64,000 nucleotides of DNA from Capitella teleta (taxonomy: Eukaryota > Annelida > Polychaeta > Capitellidae), in assembly GCA_000328365.1 (NCBI GenBank), contig KB309686.1:10651-74650 (forward strand), given 5' to 3'. Position numbers and translations under genes: made by a program. Numbering within the stretch: the stretch's first letter is position 1; each line of letters opens with the position of its first letter. This document shows, in pieces, positions 11,600 through 24,400 of the stretch. The notes beneath the pieces were generated by a model. That model did no database searches. It saw nothing but the letters and a program-made list of their open reading frames with translations, and was not told the DNA's origin.

Positions 11600-12100
11600 A
11601 ACGTATTCAAAATTCAGCCACTAGACTCATATCTCGCATAGGCAGAAGAAAACACATCACACCGGTTCTCGAGCGTCTTCATTGGCTGCCCTTAGCACAA
11701 AGGATTGAATACAGAATTGCTGTGCTTGTTTTTAAGTGTATCCGTGGTGTTACTCCTGTATATCTGTGTTCTTTGTTGCAGCCATATTCACCATCTGTCC
11801 ATCTCCGTTCTCATTCTAGTCATCTGTTAAATGTCCCGCGCTCTTATAATTCTTATTCCGATCGTTCTTTTTATGTTATTGCGCCTAAAATGTGGAATTC
11901 CCTGAACATTTTTGTTCGAGAGGCAGAGACTCGGAATGTTTTTAAGAACAGACTCAAGACATGTCTTTTTATACGTGCTTTTTATACTTGATTTTATGAT
12001 TTTATCTTATGCATATAGAGCATATAATATATGTATGTTCGCTTTATAAAAAATAAAATTCATTATTATTATTATTTATTTATTATTTATTATATTATAT
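10866..12100 (+). mobile_element. CR1/L2-type LINE, 3' half, degraded
   Basis: Reverse-transcriptase pieces appear in order: WFR near 10870, then GVP and GSVLGPVLFSL around 10975-11015 with a stop in place of the usual Gln, then the catalytic FYADDTSLYITF near 11092. The thumb follows (SELVRYIGVLMDKRMNLEEH near 11345), and the C-terminal part reads ERLHWLPLAQRIEYRIAVLV near 11670 and FVREAETRNVFKNRLKTCLF near 11915. The frame shifts several times, and two A-tracts (about 11193 and 11549-11597) interrupt it. The element ends in an (ATT)n tail at about 12060-12100, as L2/CR1 elements do. It is 5'-truncated and dead. Confidence 0.88.
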
Positions 12101-12289
12101 ACACCACTCGCCTTTAAATATTCTCCCCTATTTCAATGTTGACTTCTTTGTTCAATTTCTTTGCATAGATGTGGGCAAAATAAGTAAATAAATCACAGCT
12201 AGTTATTTTATCGAATAATTGATCGATTATAATCAATGTAAAAGTTGGGACAGGGGTCGTTAATATTAGATAGGGTGACGAACTTCCTG

Positions 12290-12515
12290 TGTTAGGAAGC
12301 TTGTCGCCCTACCTTAAAAGCTGTTTTATCCTAGAACAATTGACTGTCTCAATGCATTTATATCTGATCTTAAAACGTTCCTCTTTCACAAAGCTTTTTA
12401 ACTATTTTATTGTATATCAATTTTCACTCACTGTTATTCGCGCATTGAGTGGTACATGTACCAGAAATGCGCTTTTATAAGAAAGAAATTTTATTTTATT
12501 TATTATTTTATTACA
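12290..12515 (+). mobile_element. Second LINE 3' end (CR1/L2-like)
   Basis: Only the last codons and 3' UTR remain: FISDLKTFLFHKAF and a stop near 12400, then an untranslated tail with GCGCATTGAG and AATGCGCTTTTATAAG that leads into a TTTATT-rich end. The layout is that of L2/CR1 3' ends and differs from the neighbour at 10.9-12.1 kb, so it is a separate insertion. Confidence 0.6.
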
Positions 12516-12889
12516 TACCTTATGGGACATCGGCCTATCTCTCCATTGTGAAAATATTCAGCTGTTTCGCACAAAATAAGAACAAAGGTCTGACGTAAAG
12601 TTAAGAAAAAAAAAAAAATGCGTTAAAAACACAGAAGAGATAAAAGATAAAACCACACCCACTTGTGTTTAAATATGATTAATTCGTTCATCATTTGAGC
12701 ATTTTTGGTGCGCCGAGAGCAGAATCTGCGAAATATTCGAGCAGACGAATGAATAAAATCACAGGTTGCGTTTGGCGCGTGAGGATTCGACGTCGGAGGT
12801 GTGGTCGGTATTTTCCTTCGTTATTTCGTGATCTGCTTCATTGTGTACAGGATGCGATTCAGTTCTCCATTTAATATAAGTAAAAGTCA

Positions 12890-13075
12890 ATTTAATTAAT
12901 TTCGACGCTTATTTCCATAAAAGAAGGCCATGTTTCTAAGAATCGATATGTTTATAGATTTTCTTAAATTACAACCTCGACGTTGACTGCATCGAGATGG
13001 AGACTTTTCACAAGCCATGTCTCATCTGTTATGGTTGGAAGCTCGGAAGTTCGTCTCCATGGTGACATCGTCCAT
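12890..13075. repeat. Dispersed repeat family member 2
   Basis: Shares AAGAAGGCCATGTTTCTAAG, TTCTTAAATTACAAC, GAGACTTTTCAC and GGAAGTTCGTCTCCAT in the same order with the other members, most closely with the copy near 40.9 kb. Confidence 0.5.
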
Positions 13076-13079
13076 AATC

Positions 13080-14330
13080 TATGTCGTGTCGCTCTTGTTT
13101 GCCAGCTATACAGGTGTTTGTTTATACACCGAGAGCAATAATCAGCACACTTAGTATTACTCGCCATATCTGATATTTACGTGTCACACCTTTCCCACTA
13201 GAGTCACACATTTTTCATTACATGACTCCCGTTTAAATTAATGTAATTATATTGGCAAAATAATTGTATATAGGATGAGGAACATTCTTCGAGAAAAAAA
13301 ATAAAAAAAATAAAAACAATGCATTTCGTTAAAATTGTATCTAGTGTTTCACTAGATATATGAGCCAATAATCAGAAAGCACGAACTGTATTAATTACTC
13401 TGTATATCCACACAGACCACAATCGTAAATGGCATTCCCATTAACTTCCCAGGCGTGAAATATGATATCCCATTAATAATTTAATTGCTACTAACCGGAG
13501 ATAACGACGCAAGTGACCTCTAATTAACCCAACCTTAAATTCACACAATCTTCTTCATAACTCAACTCGCTCTCGAAATCACTGGGATTTGGGTCACTTC
13601 GTCTGCCCCTTTTTCTGGACAATCTATCATTCGATACAATGCGAGCGACAGATTAGTCGTGCAACAGGCAACACGCTCGTAAAGCGAGGATTATCTAGAA
13701 TCGAACAAGTGGTCAAGTGGTCTAGGCCTTTTTAAAGCCATGCATAAATATTGAGATATACAGTATAGCTAGTTGAGAAATAAGACATAATAATAATTAT
13801 TATTATTATTGTAGTTGCGAGCTAAATCTTTAGTTGCAAAATATACATCCATGCACAATGTACTAAAAGTAGTCGCAAACTACGGTCGTATTCATCAAAC
13901 ATTTGAAACTGTAGTCGAGATCTAAAAGGCTGTCAGGGTACATGCATTCATCCCGAAAGAACAATTTGAGTTATTAGTTTTACAAGCAAGTATCGGTAAC
14001 CCCCCCACTCCGCCCGGTGAGAATCACACCCACTTTTTGAAAGAACTTTGTTTGCTCTTCATAGTAGAAGTATAGCTGTAACATGCAGAAAGGTTATCGT
14101 GGATGACGAGGCGGCATGAATTATAAAGTAATGCATGCAATATATATGGTCTGTCGCCGGTTGTACGCTTGATATGTGTGTTTGTATACAGAGCTCGCTT
14201 GTTTTACCAACGTCCAGTATCGAATTTCATTCATTGAGATGCACTGTTGAAAGTCAAGCAAAACTCTGTAGTGCAAGTTGAATTTTCGTTCTGATGGGAT
14301 TTTTGGCTGCTTATTATTTTGTCACACGGA
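13080..14330. other. Intergenic region before the SnoaL-like gene
   Basis: AT-rich, with one TTATTATTATTATT run near 13795. No gene or recognised repeat is seen. The 5' UTR and promoter of the SnoaL-like gene must lie towards its right end. Confidence 0.35.
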
Positions 14331-14336
14331 CTGAGT

Positions 14337-17101
14337 ATGGAAGGTGAGTGCTTCCGTGTCATTTCATCATTGATTAAATCAACAAAAATGGCCTTGATGT
14401 TTCCGGCAGTTAATCTATTCCTGTATGTGCATGTTGCGCAATTTGCTGGTGGAATATTATATAAAATATGTGACGTCAAGTGTCACGCTGGAAAAAATAT
14501 ATGCTTTGGCCTATAAGGAAAATAAAACTTATGCGAGGCATTCAAAACGAACCAGTCATGGAGTCAAATGTTGGTTGTCCACCCGCTGCCTCGCGCATCA
14601 TTCCATCATATGCATGTATTATTCTCTGAATCTCGGTTCAGTGTCCATTACACGACTCACCAGTATGGCTTCGAAACGATCTTGACAATATCAACTATCG
14701 ACGACCTTGACCGTTCCCCATCAGGCAGCGCTTGAAGGTAAATGGTCTTGAAGAGTCACGGCAAAGCACATATCGCCAGAATAACAGTTGTGAGGCGCCA
14801 GATATTCTCAAAGTACAAAATGACATAACGCGATCCCTTGCAGATCGCAAAATAGTTGGTTCTTCTTGATATGTGTGCAGCTTCTCAGATTTCATGCAGC
14901 AAATCGTGCCCACTTCAACAACATGGTGTCCGACACTTGTCTGCTATCTGAAACATCGTCGGTCAAGTGTCCTCGTCCATTGAACAAAATCTTAGCCAAG
15001 GTTTCTAAAACGCGGAGTGCCCCAAATCCCTGCTTCCATTCTTCTAACTTGGGAAATCATCAGACGCCATCTGTCACCTGGTAGATTTCTATTTCTACTC
15101 TGATATTATGAATACGCGGATTTACACGTCTGCTACTCCCGAGCAGGGACCCACTGCGATGGAAACTCTGGCAACATGCATTGTGGCCGTGCGCGTACGA
15201 TAGTGTCGTCACCAACTACACGTGCTAATAAAACTGAACGAAGCAAGAACGGAATTGTTGCTGATATCAACAAAGAGAGTGGCTCATCCTCTCAAGGACA
15301 TCACTATTGATGATCACAACATTAATTCAAAGGCAGAAGTCTTGTTATAGACCCCCGTACTGCAATGGATCAACAGGTGAAAGGGATTGCGCAGCGTCGG
15401 CGAATGCATTCACTGAAAGAACCTGGAAATACGCATACGTTTTTGTATCGGCAAGATTCGATTATTGCAACCGGATTCTTGTCGGGATTCTTCATTAATA
15501 AATTGTGATTCGTGCAAATACAATGAGTGCATATTATATGGAAGCTGAGGACAATATACACTAAATTAAGCCAATTTCCGAATCTAATTATATACGGGCA
15601 TACATTAATTAAACCCTGCCATTCACGATCATAAGAACACTGATAATCATATCGATAACTGATTGATTTCAGATGAAGATCGCTCGCTGATGGATGAGTT
15701 CCGTGTGCAGGTCATGGAATACATTGATGCCTACAACAGCGGTGACAACGATCGACTCTGCGCTTGTTACGCCCCCGATGCCTGGGCTTTTTTCCCAGAA
15801 GCTGACATCATTGTAGTCCCTGAAGGTAGTTCCCCGAGCGGCCTGTTTCATTACTCATAGCTACCCCGCCCCCCATTTTACAGTAGCCTCCGCGGTCCTC
15901 AACCGATTGGAGCGATGTGGGGCCATAGCCAACTTGTACCACCAGCTGCTTGAGATGCACGTCTTGGGGACATCTTTCGGATTTTCCGCAGGGATCTTCA
16001 CCGCCGTTGACCCCGAAGGTCGAGCAACTGGCCGATACAAGTGAGATACGCTACGTAATCTCAAATTTGTTTGAGTTGTGCGTATATAACACTAGCTATG
16101 GAATAGGCGTGCGTGTATTATCTAAAAAGGGTTTATATGAATACCAGTAGAGAGTGCCGCTGGACCGGATATTTGCCGACAAAGGAAGTTTGCTCATATT
16201 CTTAAGGAATATCAATTGGTTTCGACCAAACAGGGCTCCAATAGACGCCCTGGTGATCTTCGTGTGTAGATGGCAAGTAGAGAGAGGGCCTTATAATATA
16301 CTACAAGTAGTGTAATATATAGCTTTATACCCGGAAGCGTTTTGATTCCGGACTTGTGACACGATCCGCAGTGGCCCAACAATTAAGTGATGCATGGAAT
16401 AATAGAGTACTAGTCATTTCGCCCGAATGCCATTTTGCCCGGGTGTATACGTGTACATATTTTACAAAACGGACTCGATTGTCTCTGTATGGGGGAGCTA
16501 GATGACAGGAGTTGGAATATTTGCTCGCAGGCTACTGCATGTCCTTATACAATATGATAGACTTCAAGCTCGTGTCGGCATATATGCATTCCTGATGTAA
16601 GGGAGACACAGGCTGAACCCTCGTTTACATAAAGACTTCATTGACGAAAACAAAAAAAGTAGCCCGTGGTCTCACTCTAGAAGACTGAGTTTTATGATTC
16701 CATAGTTCCAATGCGCATGCATTTATAAGCCATAGTTTTGATTATCACAGCCTTGACTGCCTCGTTAACTTCATAGACGTCTCCGAGCACTGGTCACGCT
16801 TTGTCTTCATCACCATCAAGCTGATTTAGGATTATTCTTAGTACTAGCATATTAAAACATAAAATTGTGATTACGGTATAATAATTATGATTAAACATTT
16901 GCGCGCTGAACAAGGCCGCGAAGGCCGTATTAAATGTATTATGTTAGTGGATAGATCGCTGGCGTTGCAGTGCTATGAATATAAGCATAATATTCCTTCT
17001 TAACTATTCTTTTCGTCGCCAGAGATATGCTGTTTTGGAAGAAGGTAGACGGGAAATGGCTGATATACCGTCAAATGTGGAATTTCAGGGTCATCATATG
17101 A
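14337..17101 (+). CDS. SnoaL/NTF2-like (DUF4440-type) small protein
   Basis: Four exons close in frame: 14337-14343, 15673-15825, 15884-16040 and 17023-17101, giving 131 residues. The first coding exon is only 7 nt, ATG GAA G followed by a strong donor GTGAGT, and enters exon 2 in phase 1 to read MEDEDRSLMDEFRVQ. The fold signature is a helix with YIDAYNSGDNDRLCACYAPDA, then a beta strand, and a C-terminal strand pair DMLFWKKVDGKWLIYRQMWN typical of SnoaL-like cone-shaped barrels. Such proteins are small cytosolic ligand-binding or cyclase-like barrels; the substrate here cannot be guessed. The 1.3-kb first intron holds what may be a LINE scrap (FVSARFDYCNRILVGI near 15445). Alternative start: the internal Met at residue 9. 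Confidence 0.8.
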
Positions 17102-17104
17102 ACG

Positions 17105-18435
17105 CGCATTCCTTCAACATTCATAACGTTTTTTTCGGACGCAATCATAAGTTGCTGATTCATAAAACTGGAATTCGTGCTGAGTGATCGATCGTCTGTG
17201 AATGAACGCGATGTGACCAGAACACAGAATCGTCGGGAAATTGTAATACATACATTATGAACAGTGTGTGTGGCATCATTTCAAATTGTTATATGCTCAA
17301 TTGTGATGGTATCTATGTATTTGAGGGCATATACATGTGCTAACTAGTACATGTATGTTGTATTTCGTGTACTGTGCCAAATGGCACAGTTCCTTCTGCC
17401 TCGTCCATGCGAGTCGTCTCCTTGACTATTCTGCTTTCGATTTCGTGAGTTGACCTCAACATGCCCCGAATTGCATAGACCATTCGGCGAATTTCAGACT
17501 TGAACAGTGGTCCAAATTCATGAGGACTACGTTATGATTATTGATCTTCAATGGTGAAGTTACGACAACATAACGCACCATTTCTTTTATCAGCTCGCTT
17601 GTACGATTTGTTTGAATTTTGCCGTTGACGTAGATATTACTTCCGAGGGAGTAAAACGCGGTGTCCATAATGAGGTTGAAATCGCGGAAAATGATCCAAT
17701 AATTATAAGAATTCCGTGATTTTATTAAATCCATATTCTGATTAATTTTATGTACACAAAATAATATTATAATTCACTGCACAGAAGAAAAAAGAAAAAA
17801 AAAAAAAAAAAAAAAACCACATAAAACAGTAGAAAAACCTGGAAAAAAAAAAAATAGAGAAAGAAAACGAAAACGAAAAACACATAGCCACTCAATTAAA
17901 ACATAAATAAAAAAATACAGAAAAATACTTTTAAAAAGGAGCAATAAATCATACAAGAATAAGAGTGGGGACTTTAAAGTAAAAAAAGTTATCAAACAAA
18001 TCACAATTTCCATTGAACAATATTATTGCATTTGCTTTTTGATAGAGGAATTAACAATTGCATTTTTGGCGTGGGAAAAAAAAAAAATACATAAAATGAA
18101 ATGAACACTGACTTGGATAAAATGGAAATGATCTTGAGTTGATGAAATTAAAATACAGGGAATGAATTTTATTAACAAAATTAAAATACAGGGTGCTGCA
18201 TATGGTTCCTTACCAGCACCCCAGCCTTGATAAAACAATACTAAAATTGTAATTGTGAAGCACCAAGGGTTCTTTCAAAGAAAAAAAAAAAAGTATCATA
18301 TCTTACCATTGTTTCTTAGGAAGCACAATTTGGACTGATTTTTATTTTTTATTTTTTTCCCATTAAAAAATGAATGGCACCTTTTTTAATCATAATAATT
18401 ATTCATACCCTATTAATGAATGCGGAATGCGTGTT
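17105..18435. other. Convergent 3' ends of the SnoaL-like and GAB genes
   Basis: The two genes converge here. A-rich tracts (17793-17816, 18077) and TTTATTTTTT near 18345, a minus-strand AATAAA about 95 nt after the GAB stop, probably belong to the GAB 3' UTR. Confidence 0.4.
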
Positions 18436-18438
18436 TGA

Positions 18439-21400
18439 TTATTCGTCGATTGATCGTTCGCTGCTTTTTCTCCTGTTTTCCAAGTCTTTCTTCATTTCGC
18501 CCAACGCTTTGGTTTTCACAAAGTCTATTTCTTTGTAATCGGTCGCTTGTGGGGATCGTGGAGAGGCAGGACTGCGTTCTGGATCAGCTCCAGATTTATC
18601 CAGGTCAAGCGACAAATACTGGACTTCACTGGACTTCTTTGGAGGGGGGGGAGTGGATCCGAGGCTTCCCTTCGGAGGCAGATGAGGCTCAATCGCCTGC
18701 AAAAAAAAAATACAAATCCATGAGTAATCGTTTGATTCCGACTAAACCTAAATGCTGACGTCAATTCTTGTACCAGGGTATATGAAATGTTACCATACAC
18801 AACATTTAATAGACCAGACTGAATCAATATCAAGTTTCCAAGAAAGCAAAAACACCCAGGCAATAAGAGTTACATTCTGTGAAGCCATAACATCCAGCCA
18901 TAGGCCAAAAAGAATATCAGTAAATTCAACCAGTAAATCTGCTTATATGCAAGTCAACAATTAATCCAAATGCATGAAATGGCCTTAACAATTCTCCACT
19001 TCAAAGAACATAGAAGGAAAGCGATGTTAATTAGAATATTGTGAACTCTGACCCTAGAGTGAGCGGAAGGCCTCTGTTTGGAAGCCCCGGAGGACGCAAT
19101 GCTCTCTGCGCTCTTGTGCACACTGCTGCTGTCCGACATGTCGTCATCTTCATCAGAGGAAGAGTCGGGAGTGTTTCCTGTTCGGAGTCGCGTTGGAAGA
19201 ACTACCTCAGCTCTTACGGGAACACTGCAAACGAGCAAATCATTAATTACACAGGCCACGTTGGTTAACCATCATTCATCACACACAATATGAACAATTC
19301 ACAGATTTAGTAAAATCAATCCCTTGTCTGCTGTCACTTAGTAATCTGAACATAAAACCAGAGAGAAGAAATAGGTGAGACCACACTGAGCACTTGACAT
19401 TGTAAAACATGAAGATGACTGCGTAAAGGTTGGTTACAAGATGGACAGCTTGAACACAAGATTCCGGCTCAGAAATATTTCATCATAAAAAAACCCCAAA
19501 AAACAACAAAATTTATAAATCAGATGTCACCAAATGACACATAAAACTGGTTAAACGAGGAAGAATTCAACAGCTTAACAAGGCCTATTTGTACAACGGT
19601 CAGCAGAATGAATTGATCAAACTAGCCATTAGAGGGATGCGGACAACTGACCTAGTGGGTGGCCGCTTGAAGCTTCTTGTTCGGTGGGTTGGGTTACAGA
19701 AGATGCGGAATCCATCAGCGCCTGGAAGAGAACACCATTTAGAGAATTCAAGAGAACACGACAGAGCGCCCACCTCTTCTCAAAGCCTGTTGAGGGGATG
19801 AATCCTGCGTTGGGGGCGGGTCGATGGGTCTGGATGGCGGGGGAGCGGAGTAGATACTAGTGGTGTCCATGGCAGTGTAGATCTGCTGTGACGATCCCAT
19901 GGGCATGTAGACCTCATCCACGGAAGGCGTCTTTTGGCCCATGGGCATGTACACGCTCTCCGTCTGGCCTAGCACCCCAGGAGGCGCGTTCTTGTAGTGA
20001 TGAAGACGCGTCGATGTACACGGTTGAGGGGGAGGGGGCAGGTCATGTGACGGCGGGATGTCATACATTGAGTCCGGAGAAAGAGCGGGTGGCGGCACGT
20101 GATTCAGGGAACGCAGATTGATGTAACTCCTGTCTTGAGCGGGCGCCAGGATGTTCCCTTCGGAGAGTGTCTTTCTCCGAGGCGAATCGTAAACGTCTTG
20201 GTTTTGCGGCATATTGTAGTACGTTTGCGTGGCAGCCCTCAAAGTGCTCACCCTCATCTGCTCTGTGACCTGATCAACATCGTACCTGCGAGGTGGCTTG
20301 TCGTATGTGTCACTTGACTCCCACCCGGAGTCTGGCGGCTGGCTGTCCTCCGATGACCTTGAAGTGCGCGCGACCCTCCGCGAAGGAGGCACGTCGTAGG
20401 CGTTGACCTCTCTGGCGGGCGGAGGAACACTGTAGACGCTTTCCCGTTGCTGATCACCAATGAATCCTTTATACTGCGACGGAGGGACTTTGTAGAAGGG
20501 TTCCCGCTCAGCCTCAGTCATCACCTGGCTGCAGCTCTGAGGGAACTTATACACATTCTCATTGTCATCCAAATTCACGTATGATTTGCTCGGATGGTCG
20601 TACACAGGTGCCGCTCCCAGCAAACTCTGCGGGGCGTTTCCCGTCTTGCTGGGAGGAGGTGGGGCAGGTTCATCGGGGAGGCTGACCACGCTGTTGACCC
20701 TCTGGCGAGGGGCAGGCGGCACCTGGTCAAGGGGGTGTGTGGTGGGAGTGCTCTCGCAATCCCAAATGGGGATGTACGATTCTTTGGTGTCACGGTCATC
20801 TAGGGTGGTCGTCATGTCCATTTCCCTCGGGGAGGGAGGCGAGGGGGTGAGCCGCTCATGCTGCAGCTGCTGCGGCTGTGGCAGCTGCCGGATATCCTGA
20901 ACGGCTGAAGGAGGTGGCTGAGGGGTTGGGGTGGCCACAGCCGCTTTGTCTGTTGAGAGAATAACGAGGATATGTAGACTTTGAAGTGTGATAAGAAATG
21001 TTAGCGGATTATAATCTTGATAAAAGTAGATGCAAAAGTAGCTGTGTCAGATATATACCTTCTTGATTTTCCTTCAATTTCAGGATCAAACAAAGGCAGT
21101 CGACCCATTTATTCATGTTGAAGAGGGTGTCCGCCACCAGGTAATACGTCCGACTTTTACCCTGCGACGAAATAACGGAAAAAATAAAAAAAAATAAGAA
21201 AACCAAGCACTTACTTTATGCTTGGATTGAATCGAGAAAACGTGTTGGTAGAACGAGGAATCCAGATTCGACTGAATCTCCTCCGTGTGGTCAAGGTCGA
21301 TTGACCCGATGCGGTGTTTCAAGTTCTCATTATCAAAGTAATCAAGGGCAGCACGAGTCCCGGGCAGACTATCCGCTGCAGGGGGACTGTGCAGAACAAA

Positions 21401-24400
21401 GAACCGTCGACGCCATTTCTGATGAAACAAAATAAACAAAAATAATTAATGAAAAAAAGAAAATTGCTAATCAACATATGAAGGAAAATGAACGCAGAGA
21501 GAGATATGCACCGTCTAGACGAGCCATGATCCTAGCATTGCTGGGTATTAATTTAAAAAAAAATCTCCTCTACAATAACATTTGTCATGTGCTGAGATAT
21601 TAAAATGTAATGATATATATTATGAATAACGAAATATTTATGATAGCAATATTGACGTAAATGTGTTATGCTTATCAGTTATCTGAGATGCTTCAGCGAA
21701 CGAATATAATCTGAGTGCATCGATTGATTCATAAGAAAGCAGATGAACACAGTCATCAATATTATAAGGAATGCATGTGTGACAGGTCAAAGTAGTCTCG
21801 CTTTTTATAATTGGCTGGGAGCATAGTGGAAATAATTGCTGCACAATGCAATTCATATTCAAACCGTTGTTAAAAAAGAAAAACGAAACAATAATCCAAT
21901 ATAACTATAAGTTTATTTATAACGTGCAATATTTTACTAATTAAATCATAACGAATTATTCATCAATCAGTTACGCAACACAACTTAAAATTAGAAAGAA
22001 TAAAAATACCACTTGAATCGCCAAGACCCATCCGGCATTCATGTGTTCATTAATTTATTAAATACCAATAACGATATCGCTAAATAACTAAGATATACCA
22101 ACCGCGAAAGCGCCAAATCACTCGAATCGGCAATAAACAACTTGCTCAGAGCACAAACAAATATTCCGCCTACGCGTCCGCTGCTCGAAATCCGGTTCAG
22201 AGATAATCTCCTTTAAAAAATTGTACACTGCGTATATATGAACAGCGCAGTTTGTACACAATGTGGTATAAGCGGCAAAAATCGCACCGACAGCAAACAA
22301 TGTTGTTGCGACACAGCGAAGCAGGCAGACTCCGCTACAGAGCAGAGACATGCAGCCTCTATACGCACCCGACGACGCCACCCGAGTATCGCGAACTCGC
22401 AACACAGTGAACGAGACCGCGATCTCTGTCTTAACAGGGAGGGGTGTGAATTAATATTCATAACTAAACGAATGGAGCTGGAGTTGGTCGCAAGTTAACA
22501 GTGACCTAATTGTGAACATAATAAGTTGAATTTAATAGCATGATTTGGGAAGAAATTACAGACTTCAGTAGCCAGTACAATCAATGGAATCGAAAAAGAC
22601 GAATTGATTTTCTTGTTCTTATGTTTTTGTTTCGACTTTCCATTCTCCACAGCTTTATCGCTCGTCAAAGCAGATATTTGCTTTTATTGATTTCAGCATC
22701 TGAACTGGTGCAAGCAACAATGCGTTAAGAAGAGGGGTGCCTGGATGAAGAGGCAGCGAGCCAGAGGCGTGCCTGGGAGTGAGGGGAGAGGGAGGTGATG
22801 GTCAGGGAGAAAGAGAGAAAGAGAGAGCGATGAATTGCAATGACATTGAACCAATCGACATTATGTATAAGCCAAGTACACATGTCTAAAGTAAGTCTTC
22901 GTGCGATGTTACATAAGTGGAAATGAACGAAGGTGAAACTCATTGGAAAGGAGCACGACAAACAAAGAAGAATGGCGGTGATCGAGAAATGCGAATATGG
23001 TTGAATGGCAAATCATTGATTAAAAGTGCGCTTTATCGCAAGATCTGAATTGGTTTCAACGACAGTTGTGAAATATCATAGCAAATCAATAAATTATTCA
23101 TTCTATTTAGAATTTACTGCAATTTACACGATCCCCATCTCAGTCCGAGAAAAAAAAAACTTGCAATCAATGAATGAATTCGCGGCCCTTGGCACTCTGC
23201 CAAGTAAATAGTACGAGGGACGCTGCATGTGATGAATAATGACCACGATCACCTTCGCCTGGACACGCCGCTGAAAACTGATGACTCATGCAAATAGCGC
23301 ACCTGTGGACCAGGGACGCTGAGAGGGAGATGCTAAACGCGATCACAATCACAGATCCGTGCCGAATTATTCACATTAATCATGTAACAAACGATACATG
23401 CATGACACAAGAGGAAATGAGGAAATAAACATGCAGTCAGCAATTAAATACACAATCGCCAAGCGGCTGAGCTGAGAACCATCAAAGGAAGCATTTATAT
23501 GCATTATGCATTGACCTAAAAATTAATATGTCCCAATGATTGTTTCCCAACCGCCCAGTGAAACGGGACGATGTTTTGCCCGAATAACAATCGACATTCT
23601 TTTTTATTCAAGTTTATTGTGAAAATCAGGCAGCACCCCAAAAAAAGCGCGCACGAATTGCGTGGCGATGTTTAGGAGGAATACGGCGTGTCAGTTGAAG
23701 AATTAATACTGAAGCTCGTGTTCAATTTCGGTCATTCGACTTACTCTAATACTAACTACTTCGCCTATTGATATACGAGTACTAGTACACATACTAGTTA
23801 CAGAGAGGATATAAACGGATGTGCGGGGGTGACGAAAGGACTTCACGCTGCACAAAAGCGATCACACGCCAAGTCGAAAAACAGCGCCCATAAATAAGAG
23901 AGAGGGAAAAAAAACCAAACCATTCCGCATTTTATGAAAAACACATTTTTTAAGCAACGGTACTTTTGAAGATAAAGAATTCTCACCAACGGAAATGAAT
24001 ACAGAGCGATTTCACAAAGAAAGAAAATCGCATGAATGCACGGATGGGCCATACAATTATTCTTTTGTTGATATATAAAAAATAAATAAAAGATAAAAAT
24101 AAGATGTGATATAATTATAATAATATTATAATTTATTCTCTACTGTGAATCCTTTTCGCTACACCAAATGTGAAACAACAAATTAATACATTATTTTTTA
24201 CTCACGTTTGACTGGTATTATGCTGGTTACACACTAACAAACTAAGGCATTCTGAGCTGTCTTGACTGTTAACTTTTACTGCTTTATGAAACAAATAATG
24301 CAATCAACGCCACGAGTACACTACGTCATTGAGAAACCTTGAAATTCCAACTTACGATGAATTTCAAGGGAAGTTTTCCCGATAACTTCAAACACGACAT

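Noticed and set aside
15440-15500. LINE-like FVSARFDYCNRILVGI in the SnoaL-gene intron
   Set aside because: It resembles a conserved LINE stretch (SRLDYCN), but only about 16 codons match and no flanking reverse-transcriptase parts are visible, so it is not listed as an element.
18525-18863. Plus- and minus-strand open frames across the last GAB exon
   Set aside because: They are out-of-frame shadows of the coding exon, which ends in phase with the conserved tyrosine motifs.
22238-22498. 86-codon open frame in the GAB intron
   Set aside because: Composition is that of the CG-rich island; no recognisable domain or splice structure.
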